From: Coemansia sp. RSA 1804
Taxonomy: Eukaryota; Kickxellomycota; Kickxellomycetes; Kickxellales; Kickxellaceae
DNA: 15,397 nt
Reading direction: 5' to 3'
NCBI GenBank assembly: GCA_027578815.1
Contig: JANBTH010000529.1
Location: 1 to 15,397 of the forward strand
The notes beneath the pieces were generated by a model. It was not told the origin of the DNA, ran no database searches, and saw only the letters and a program-made list of their open reading frames with translations. The position numbers and the translations under genes were made by a program. This document shows, piece after piece, positions 8,196-15,397 of this stretch (the first letter of the stretch is position 1; the number at the start of each line of letters is the position of its first letter).

Positions 8196-10642
8196 ATGGA
8201 TTTACAAAATACCCCTACGAACATTCGACGCCAGCAGAGTCTACGTTCTCCGGGAGGCCCTGGTTTGCCAGCTACAGAGCATTTGTTGTTTGTAAGTGCC
8301 TAGTGCATTAACAAATGTTATGAACAGCGGAAAAAGAAAATAAGGTACTATTACTAATATTAAGACATATTTGCATTTCTATTTCTTTGCCTCTTGTAGA
8401 GCGGCAGCCATGGAAGCCAAATTTTTTCAACGCCAGTGAAACATCAAACTCAAAAGGATATTGCACCAATTTTGGCTGAGAAGATGGACAGCCGACGTGA
8501 TAGGCTGGTTCGTCAATTTAAGGACGGTTGGGAAACTGAGGATATTGAAAGTTTCTTCTACAACATCAGCGAGCTTGATGCCTATAATGAGTTCATTAAA
8601 TCAGCTCAAACCCTTTTTACTGACATTGCGCAGGCAGTCCCTGTCTTACATGTAAAAAGCCTGAAAGCGACCAGGGGAATGGAGGGTAACAATCTTACCC
8701 AGACCCTTATACCTGTCGGTAAGACTGGCGAAGCAGCGCTCATGAGCTATTTTTTTGCTCTTTGCAATGCAATGGCTGAAGAAGCTTCGAGGTCCACAGT
8801 ACCTAATATTCCGAAGGCCCGCTACATTCTAATCGACCACCAGACAAAGTCTGTGGATGGAACCACACACAAAGCAGATGGTGTGTTTTACTACTCTAAC
8901 CGTATTGAGTATAACATGTCAGCAGTGCATATGTTTGTCGAAGCCAAGCTAGTACCTAACCCTGGGAACCTTCCGGCCGAGACACTGGGTCAACTTCTTG
9001 ACTATGTCAATGCCATTTGGACAGAGCAAGCAACGCGCATTTTTGTGCCGATTCTTTATTTGCATGGAGAGAAACTTACGCTATTATTATTTACACGTGG
9101 TTCCTGTTATCGCGTCAACCTTGGCAACATATGCTACACAGATAACAGAGCAGATCTTTTCAAGCTAAAACACATTCGCAAAACCTTGTTGAGTCTATGG
9201 TTCATTATAACATTGCCAGCAGACAGATTTGGGCATTTCTGCGATGTTGACACCGGATTTCCGAACATGCGTTTTGATAGGCTTGATCCCAACAAGAAAC
9301 AAGCATACGCGACTCTAGTCAGCCCAGAGGATTCAGATGCGCTGACACTGAAGAAGCGTATTCCAAGAAGAGTAAATCTACGCTCACGCCTTGCTTACCT
9401 CTTTGACACGATATGCAGGTCCAAGCGGGCGGTTCTCAAACTTTCGTGGACCCCAGTGAAACGCCTTCCAGAGGGTGCGGTCTATGAAGTTCTTCACAGA
9501 TCTGGAATTAGTGGTATACCCGAAGTGTACGATACCGAGTTGATAAGGGAGGATTTCTACGGCTATCGTCTGGAGTATATTATTCTCGAGCACTGCGGCG
9601 ATTCAATTGAGGCCTATATCAGGGATAGTCGCAATAGACGGGATACTGAGTCTGAAATCCATATAAATGTGGAGCAGTTTATCAACCAGGTGACAAGTTG
9701 TATCGTAGACTTTTTTCTTTGAATATCTTTCTTAATACATAATAAAAAACTACCTAAAGAAAACATTTTTCCTTCAACTAGTGAATATCGGTGCTTTTAT
9801 AGCCACCAATCATTCTATTAAAAAGAATACATTACTATCAATCAAATCCTAATATGGAAAATGTTACTTGTGATGGCTGGAATGGTTAACATTTGCATCG
9901 AATGTTAACATTCGATGCAAATGTTAACAATTCTTACGTCATCATAACAAGTTGCCTAGTGCAAGCGAGAATACATGGAGTTCTTCATCGCGACATCTCG
10001 GACGGGAATATAGCGGTCAATAATGGCCAAGCAAAAGTAATCGACTGGGGCTATGCCAAGATCATTGAGGCTGGCTCTGCGGAAGCCCGGGGTACCAATC
10101 TTTCTTTTGTTGACGAGGTAGCGCAGCAATGGGGATTTGAGAAAGCACCAGTTTTCAAAAAGGAAGCTGAGTCAGACCATATGACTGGAACGGTGTTGTT
10201 CATGAGCATACCGGTATTGTTTGGCGCTAGAAAACGCAGTTTGGCAGATGATATTGAAAGTCTGTTTTACGTTATCATCCGTGCTTTTTCAACCTCCGAT
10301 GACTGCTGTGGATTTAGATATTATGACAACGAAAACCTTGCATTTACTCGCGTTGGAATTCTGGGCTGCACGGGCAACTATCTGAAACATTTCAGTGCTG
10401 GAATTAATGTTGGCGACTTTAAGCAGACGCTTGATGCAATGCACAGGTACCTGTTTTACTCTGGTGACAGATATATTGGACACGATCTTGTCAGTAACGA
10501 AGACTATGAGCGTTTGCCAGATCTGGTAATGGCGGCAAAATTTATGGACAAGAAGTCTGTCAGCGCACTCCAGAAATTATTTCCTACCAATAACAACGAA
10601 GCCGAAGTGGGTTCTAAAAGAAGACGCAGAGAAAGCACTTGA
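8196..10642 (+). CDS. FunK1-type fungal protein kinase, coding sequence split by a mobile element
   Basis: Exon 1 is 8196-8291 (32 codons, start MDLQNTPTNIRR, good AAA-ATG-G context). Intron 1 is 8292-8399. The frame resumes at 8400 with SGSHGSQIF and stays open to 9700, where an element with an 8-bp target duplication enters and brings a TGA at 9720-9722. The protein continues in another frame from 9955 to the TGA at 10640-10642. Removing the element plus one duplication joins the parts in frame as 694 residues. Kinase parts in that numbering: ATP-site Lys in VLKLSW (about 379), hinge ILEHCGDS (427-434), catalytic loop HRDISDGN (477-484), DWG instead of DFG (496-498), and DDIESLFYVI further on. 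This matches FunK1 (Pkinase_fungal). The N-terminal region shows KADGV, VEAK and Q spaced like a PD-(D/E)XK fold. The C-terminus is basic (SKRRRR), a possible nuclear signal. Whether it is functional depends on splicing of the insertion. Confidence 0.85.
8292..8399 (+). other. Spliceosomal intron 1 of the FunK1 kinase gene
   Basis: This 108-bp intron has donor GTAAGT (8292-8297), branch-like TACTAAT (8352-8358) and acceptor CTTGTAG ending at 8399. Both flanking exons are in phase 0, and splicing joins LLF to SGSHG in the long open frame. It is the clearest sign of nuclear, fungal-style splicing in the window. Confidence 0.85.
9701..9946 (+). mobile_element. Short non-autonomous mobile element, copy 2 (inside the kinase gene)
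   Basis: This 246-bp insertion starts TATCGTAGACTT, ends ACGTCATCATA, and has a perfect 8-bp target duplication. It aligns with the copy at 7354-7586. It has no coding capacity. It adds a stop codon 20 bases inside its left end and AATAAA at 9741-9746, so an unspliced transcript could end early. A 44-bp perfect palindrome lies near its right end. An 8-bp duplication occurs in hAT, P and some other DNA transposons, but ACAAGTTG does not fit the hAT preference (nTnnnnAn) and the terminal repeats are weak, so the class stays open. Confidence 0.85.
9885..9928. repeat. 44-bp perfect palindrome in element copy 2
   Basis: The sequence GTTAACATTTGCATCGAAT is followed by a central GTTAAC and then its exact reverse complement ATTCGATGCAAATGTTAAC. 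GTTAAC (a HpaI site) therefore occurs at both ends and at the centre. Past a single G/A mismatch the pairing continues for four bases (GAAT/ATTC). The equivalent place in copy 1 holds a different but also self-complementary sequence. Confidence 0.95.
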
Positions 10643-11381
10643 AGCCCTTAACAAGCACCATCTTCTAGATTATTGCTAAAGAATGCCAAGCCGGCAGATA
10701 CAACCGCCAGTCGCCGAGTTCAAACAATGTTGCGTAACTGCCGTTCAAATAAAATACTCAATGTCTTTTAGATTTTGGGCTTTTTTTGCACCGAATTCAC
10801 TATAGAAATCAATTTGCATACTTTTTGGCAACCTCAAAATGGGTTCCCATTGTTGTCCATTTGCGATAAAAACAAACCCCTTCTGCCACATTCATTTCTT
10901 TATTTTTCTGTTTTCTCCCTGGATCCTTTTTCCTGTTCTCATCGACACACTTTGCCATTGGTATTTCTCTCTTTCTTTTCTTTACCAACCTTTATTACAA
11001 TGTCTCTTTTATTTCTTAAAGCTACTGATTTGGTCATATAATTTCTTCATGTTACCTCTGGAGTGATACGCGATTATATTGTTCTTTGCGGCCTACTTCC
11101 TTGGATACACAGGCATCATACTCTTTTCTGTTTCGGACGTTGTATTTGGCTTATTTGATTTACACTTTGTATACCACGCAGGTAAATAGAGATAATGGAA
11201 AACCCTCAGGTTTCGGAAATATTTCAGCAATTGCCGAAATGCTTGTGGCACAAAATGCATGCAAACGCCACAACCAGATATGTAGTAAATTTATGTTGTA
11301 GATCTATTCTGTCTATTTCCTGCATCGGGAAACAATATTCGTGCCCGTGTAGATCATTCTTTTCAATTTAGATCAGTTACC
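10643..11381. other. Spacer between the kinase gene and OPT copy 2
   Basis: This 739-bp AT-rich spacer carries the kinase 3' end and the promoter of the second transporter. GATA-type cores occur at about 10863 (GATAAA) and 11189 (AGATAA). A possible 5'-UTR intron could run from GTAAAT at 11182 to the TTTAG ending at 11371, but I see no good branch site. Short open frames at 10775-11066 and 11086-11301 come from T-rich sequence and have no recognisable product. Confidence 0.5.
10748..10753 (+). terminator. Poly(A) signal of the kinase gene
   Basis: AATAAA lies 106 bases past the kinase TGA and is followed by a T-rich stretch. It is a plausible cleavage and polyadenylation signal. Confidence 0.45.
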
Positions 11382-13742
11382 ATGTCTAAAGCACGCCAGC
11401 TATTCTCTGCTGGTCGCAATGCTGCTGAATTCATTGCATCCGTAATTTTCCCTTTTGCATGCAAAGCGAAGAAGCAGCAAGATCACTGCAATGAACAAAG
11501 CAACTGCAACGACAGCTCGGCTCATAGCCATACGTCCATTGGTGATATTGAAAAGGGCGATTCTAATGCCGAACACGGGGCTGGGACAGTATCTCCTGGT
11601 GATACTGAAAACGATCCCAATGTTGAGGACTCGCCAATCGAGATGGTTCGCATGGCTGTATCAAACAAAGACGACCCCAGTATGCCCTGTCTCACATTCC
11701 GCTCGTGGATCCTGGGTACCATTTTTGCGGCAGGTCTTGGGTTTGTTAATCAGTACTACTGGTTTCGTGAAAACCCAATCATTCTCAACGGTTATGTTGT
11801 GCAGCTGCTAACCTTCCCCATCGGTTATATTATGGCGCTTGTTTTGCCCAAGAGAAAGTTCAACACGTTTGGCTGGGAATGGTCGCTTAACCCAGGGCCA
11901 TTTAACATCAAAGAGCACGTTCTTATTTCTATTTTTGCCGGTACCAGTGTAGGCACAACATACGGAATTGATGTGGTGGCGATTAAGCAGATGTGGTACA
12001 AGTTAGACATGGGCTTTGGTCCCTCGATCCTTTTTATTCTGACTTCGCAGATAATGGGCTATAGTTTTGCAGGCTTCTCGCGTCGCTTTCTTGTATATCC
12101 CGCAGCAATGATCTGGCCATCAACGCTTGTTAGTGTCACACTTTTTCGTGCATTCCATGAGGTCCAAGACTTTGGTACTCGTATAACTCGTACTCAGATG
12201 TTTTGGGTCTGCTTTGTCGGAAGCTTTTTCTGGTACTTTATTCCTGGCGTAATCTTTCCAGCACTCAGCTTCTTGGCGGTTCTCTGCTTTATTGCGCCAA
12301 ACAACATATACGCCAATCAGCTCGGTGATGCATTTAATGGCGTTGGTATGCTCAACTTTACACTCGACTGGTCTTACATCTCATCTTCATATACACAATC
12401 GCCAATTGCCATTCCTTGGGTTTACGCATGCAACGTGTTTGCTGGCTTTGTGCTAGTTATGTGGATTGCTACGCCTGTAGGGTATTACATGAATACATGG
12501 AACACGCAGCTTATGCCAATGTACACAGCTGCTCTCTATCAGACCAACGGTTCAATGTTTGATATCGACCAAGTAATGACTCCAGACAAGATGCTTGATG
12601 TTGAAAAATACGCCAGCTACGGTCCTCTACGCATGACATTTACATACGCCATGACGTATGGGCTTAGCTTTGCAGCAATCACCAATCTCTTGGTGTACAT
12701 CGCATTAGAGTATGGCCAAGATATTGTAAAGCGGGTTCATCAGGCTCGTGAGATGGACGAGGACATCCACATGAAGCTTATGCGCAAGTACAAGGAGGTT
12801 CCATTATGGTGGTACGCAGTTACCTTTGTTGTTACTTTCACGCTTTCTATCGTTATAGGGGAGGTCTGGAACATGCTTCCTTGGTACTGGGTTGTCCTCG
12901 CAACGTTTATTCCGTTTATCTTTACCATTCCAATTGGCATTGTGCAAGCACTTTCGAATCAGCAGCCGGGCCTCAATGTTATAACCGAGTTTATAATTGG
13001 ATATGGACGACCTGGGGATCCGATTGCCAATGTCACTTTTAAAGTCTACGGCTACATCACCATGGTTCAGGCATTGGTTCTAATCTCTGACCAAAAGCTT
13101 GGTCATTATATGAAGATCCCACCACGCCACCTGTTTATAGCCCAGCTTGTAGGAACAATAATATGCTCTTTTGTTCAACTGGGTGTTGCATTCTGGTTAA
13201 TGTCAACAGTCGATGGAATATGTACCAGAGAGGGCTACCCATTTACCTGTTTACAAGCCAATACCTTCTTCTCAGCATCGGTAATTTGGGGTCTAGTCGG
13301 ACCAAATCGTATGTTTGGACCCGAGAGCCCCTACCATTCCGTTATTTACTTGTTCATTCTTGGTGCGCTTCTTCCGTTCCCATTCTGGCTGTTCTCAAAA
13401 AGATTTCCTAACAGCTGGGTCAGAAACATCCATACACCACTCTTTTTCATTGCCATTGGATACATGCCGCCAGCTCCTTCGCATGTGTACACAAACTGGT
13501 TTATTGGCTGCTTCTTTTTCAACTACCTATGGCACAAATACTACAACCGTGCATGGCAGAGATATGCGTTTGCATTGTCTGCCGGACTTGATTGCGGGCT
13601 GGCAATCTCTGGCATTATTTTATATTATATTTTTCTAGATGTGAAACTGCCAGAGTGGTGGGGGCTGAATGTGTATCATTGTCCGTTGGCAGCATATGGA
13701 AAGGTCAATTACAAGGATATGATTAGCAGCGTAGCGTCGTAG
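11382..13742 (+). CDS. Oligopeptide transporter, OPT family (copy 2)
   Basis: This 786-residue plasma-membrane peptide/proton symporter is a paralogue of the gene at 4827-7076. The hydrophilic N-terminus is about 30 residues longer, begins MSKARQLFSAGRN and is Cys/His/Ser-rich around residues 27-52. From SPxEMVR onward the two proteins align without gaps until the last 15 or so residues, where this copy ends GKVNYKDMISSVAS. OPT hallmarks are NPGPF at residues 170-174 and KIPPR at 578-582. There is no intron in the coding sequence. The different N-termini and upstream regions suggest different regulation or trafficking. The stop TAG overlaps AGCTTTAATTGA (13741-13752), which is also found just past the stop of copy 1. 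Substrate specificity cannot be told apart from copy 1 by eye. Confidence 0.95.
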   Translation: MSKARQLFSAGRNAAEFIASVIFPFACKAKKQQDHCNEQSNCNDSSAHSHTSIGDIEKGDSNAEHGAGTVSPGDTENDPNVEDSPIEMVRMAVSNKDDPSMPCLTFRSWILGTIFAAGLGFVNQYYWFRENPIILNGYVVQLLTFPIGYIMALVLPKRKFNTFGWEWSLNPGPFNIKEHVLISIFAGTSVGTTYGIDVVAIKQMWYKLDMGFGPSILFILTSQIMGYSFAGFSRRFLVYPAAMIWPSTLVSVTLFRAFHEVQDFGTRITRTQMFWVCFVGSFFWYFIPGVIFPALSFLAVLCFIAPNNIYANQLGDAFNGVGMLNFTLDWSYISSSYTQSPIAIPWVYACNVFAGFVLVMWIATPVGYYMNTWNTQLMPMYTAALYQTNGSMFDIDQVMTPDKMLDVEKYASYGPLRMTFTYAMTYGLSFAAITNLLVYIALEYGQDIVKRVHQAREMDEDIHMKLMRKYKEVPLWWYAVTFVVTFTLSIVIGEVWNMLPWYWVVLATFIPFIFTIPIGIVQALSNQQPGLNVITEFIIGYGRPGDPIANVTFKVYGYITMVQALVLISDQKLGHYMKIPPRHLFIAQLVGTIICSFVQLGVAFWLMSTVDGICTREGYPFTCLQANTFFSASVIWGLVGPNRMFGPESPYHSVIYLFILGALLPFPFWLFSKRFPNSWVRNIHTPLFFIAIGYMPPAPSHVYTNWFIGCFFFNYLWHKYYNRAWQRYAFALSAGLDCGLAISGIILYYIFLDVKLPEWWGLNVYHCPLAAYGKVNYKDMISSVAS

Positions 13743-13807
13743 CTTTAATTGAATGGCAAGTGTATAGAAGGGGCCATTTATAATTGCTAGTTAGAATTTG
13801 TTGATAT

Positions 13808-13813
13808 AATAAA
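13808..13813 (+). terminator. Poly(A) signal of OPT copy 2
   Basis: AATAAA occurs 66 bases past the stop codon in AT-rich sequence, a usual distance for a fungal polyadenylation signal. Confidence 0.5.
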
Positions 13814-14302
13814 TAGAAACATATAAACAATGAGTATTAAAAAAAGTGTTTATCAGTGGATGTTTCTTGCATTGGCATTTTCTTTCTTGTAGAGACATGC
13901 AGTATTCAATTGTAATGGCGGACGTTTGGTCAACGCTGCTTCCGGGGTTTCTGTCAAAAAGGAAATATTGCTACAATACACAGGAAAAAGTCCGCAACAA
14001 TTAGCCAAAACAACTGAATGCGCTTTTAGATACAGATCTGTTGTGCTACCAAGATCTGCCACCGCCTTTCTGCTTTATAGGCTATCATTTTGTTACTAAA
14101 TTTGAGATGTTGCATATGTGGACAATATAGACGGAATTGACAACAATTGAAACAATTGCATTGCAAATGTTTGTCCGTGTATTGAGACCTGCGTATACCA
14201 ACCAAAGAATGATTAGTGACAATATATGCAGCAGATATTTCTAGAAAACCAAATAGCCGTGTTTTTCCGTCGTATCAGAAGGTGTCTTTTTTCGGAAAAA
14301 TG

Positions 14303-14310
14303 TATAAATA
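14303..14310 (+). promoter_or_regulatory. TATA-like box
   Basis: TATAAATA sits about 220 bases before an ATG at 14522 and 386 before the ATG at 14689. It could serve the small hypothetical gene that follows. On motif alone in AT-rich DNA this is weak. Confidence 0.25.
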
Positions 14311-14688
14311 AATAATTAGATGTGGATAAAATGGCCCATTCGGCTTTTTGTTATTGTTATTGTTTTTTGGTTGCTTTTATGCATGTATTAATGTGTAATG
14401 TGCATATCCGTGTCTTTCTTTTGGCGTGTTAAAGCAAAGAGACAATTGGCAATGTTCTTATCTTGGAAAAGAAGAGCATTTCAAATTGTTAGCTAAACAT
14501 TGTTTTTTTTTGCAAACCACAATGTGGAGGTGGAAAAGCCGTTCTGCTAGTCCGTTTATTACTGATTCTTTTCCCCGTCTTGGCAGCACAGCGAGCAACA
14601 CCAGCAATATATCATGTGATTCAAATGGTTCCGATTGTCTCAAAGATTCGATATCTGTTTTTGCTTTTTATTTATTTCACATACATGG

Positions 14689-14850
14689 ATGAACAAGTTG
14701 GATTATACATTACAAGGGGTGAATGCAGATAACGTGATTGCGGATTTACAACGCATATGCGATAAGGGGGAAAAGAAAGACACATGTCAACGCATTAGAA
14801 AAGCAGGAATGAAAATACGCCTGGATAACGTAATTGTTGAGGCCTTTTGA
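14689..14850 (+). CDS. Small hypothetical protein or exon
   Basis: This 53-codon frame starts MNKLDYTLQGVNADNVI and ends RLDNVIVEAF. Its product is charged, likely helical and not low-complexity, unlike other frames in the spacers. It contains two Cys and many Lys/Arg. The frame has no stop back to 14635, and a second plausible frame with ATG 14522 (45 codons up to 14656) lies just upstream in another phase. A 41-base stretch, 14657-14697 (GTTTTT to ACAAG), would join them in frame as 95 residues. However, the donor is poor and the length is at the lower limit for fungal introns. No family is recognised, and it may be chance. Confidence 0.25.
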   Translation: MNKLDYTLQGVNADNVIADLQRICDKGEKKDTCQRIRKAGMKIRLDNVIVEAF

Positions 14851-15397
14851 GATAAAAATAGCACTAGTCAGAGAGATTCGCTGACTGCAGCAGCATTTCG
14901 TAAGTGGTTTTTTTTTTATCTTTTGCTCAGGGACCGTGCACATTTTGATAGCGCAGTTGATTAATTGCATGCAGCATGGAAAGGCAGGAAGGAGAACAGC
15001 AGCCACAAACACCCTTTTTTAATAACGAGATGAATTGGGGGTGGATCTGTCGTTAACATCTTCAGGTGAAATGGGGGAAAAAGGACAGAGAACAATAATA
15101 ACCCGCGGGCGGAGGATGTTGCACTGGGTCCTGGGACACCAAAAAAAGGAATTCCGTGTCCCGCAGCAAGCACACTCTGCCGACGGAGTCTTTTTTTGCT
15201 GCTGCGGACGGTGGTTCCGTGTAGTTCTAGACTGTGCGCCATCATTCCTTTTTTCCACATCCTTCCCCTTATGTTTGTTAATTTTTCCATTTGAAGAGCT
15301 GGTTGGTCAGGTGGGCAAGACAAGCCAAACAGTCGACTGTTTCAATGAGGCAAAATGATGAAAAAGAAGAAAAACGTGACCTCCAATGTGTAATAAG
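14851..15397. other. Right-hand noncoding region
   Basis: No credible gene was seen. Overlapping open frames on both strands at 15035-15358 translate to Cys/Phe-rich or T-run-derived strings without domains. The stretch 15100-15240 is more GC-rich than the rest and contains a dyad-like CCTGGGACACC / GTGTCCCGC pair (15131-15165). It may be the 5' region of a gene beyond the edge. Confidence 0.4.

Larger units (their letters stand above)
9693..9954 (+). repeat. 8-bp target-site duplication flanking element copy 2
   Basis: ACAAGTTG occurs at 9693-9700 and again at 9947-9954, directly bordering the element. Each copy encodes part of the same Thr-Ser-Cys: the left side reads QVTSC and the right side reads TSCLVQA. 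That is the footprint expected of a recent DNA insertion into a once continuous codon series. Confidence 0.9.
13743..14688. other. Region downstream of OPT copy 2
   Basis: AT-rich DNA with the transporter 3' end on the left. Short frames at 13853-14062 (minus, no ATG) and 13915-14004 (plus, 29 codons) have no recognisable product. CAATTG occurs several times near 14148-14163 and at 14440. A T-rich low-complexity stretch lies at 14345-14375. No RNA gene was seen. Confidence 0.5.

Noticed and set aside
9701..9946. Helitron origin for the element, because of the hairpin near one end
   Set aside because: Helitrons do not make target duplications and end in CTRR; this copy has a perfect 8-bp duplication and ends in CATA.
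9690..9959. Alternative splice of the kinase insertion using GTGACA at 9690 with the same acceptor
   Set aside because: It joins the exons out of frame, unlike the 9700 donor.
9893..10642. Separate gene starting MHRMLTFDANV
   Set aside because: Its ATG and first 18 or so codons lie in the inserted element; the rest is the C-terminal half of the kinase and lacks an ATP-binding lobe.
15035..15358. 107-codon frame near the right edge and its antisense partners
   Set aside because: Overlapping frames on both strands are open here; none gives a recognisable protein, and T-runs and A-runs produce the residue runs.

Overview
This is a piece of a fungal nuclear genome. It shows widely spaced genes with AT-rich spacers, one clear spliceosomal intron (GTAAGT donor, TACTAAT branch site, TTGTAG acceptor), TATA and AATAAA signals, and fungal families: OPT oligopeptide transporters, a CAX/VCX1-type exchanger and a FunK1-type protein kinase. 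The lineage cannot be fixed from the window alone. The FunK1 variant with DWG in place of DFG, next to compact intron-poor genes, suggests an early-diverging fungus, possibly Kickxellomycotina. That placement is a guess.

Layout. At 1-278 (minus strand) is the N-terminus of an unrecognised protein that runs off the left edge. At 1743-3461 (plus) is a vacuolar-type cation/H+ exchanger with a long acidic loop and a basic N-terminal tail. At 4827-7076 and 11382-13742 (both plus) lie two closely related OPT oligopeptide transporters that align without gaps over the membrane domain. Between them, at 8196-10642 (plus), is a FunK1 kinase gene with a short first exon, a canonical intron and an N-terminal region that resembles a PD-(D/E)XK nuclease fold. 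The right-hand 1.6 kb holds at most one small doubtful gene.

The most notable structure is a short non-autonomous mobile element present twice. One copy (7354-7586) sits in the spacer before the kinase. The second (9701-9946) is inserted inside the kinase coding sequence, just before the HRD catalytic loop, and is flanked by a perfect 8-bp duplication (ACAAGTTG). Removing the element and one copy of the duplication restores the reading frame exactly. Both copies share their ends, an AATAAA, and a hairpin whose stem is kept although its sequence differs. In the kinase the insertion brings a stop codon and a poly(A) signal. It also makes a possible in-frame intron: GT at the 5' junction and AG five bases past the 3' duplication. 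The gene may therefore be broken, or the element may be spliced out.

Functional links. The two OPT transporters would import small peptides, and GATA-type motifs upstream of them would fit nitrogen control. The exchanger would load Ca2+ into the vacuole. The kinase and the mobile element look like accessory material lodged between the two transporter copies. No CRISPR, prokaryotic or viral features were seen.
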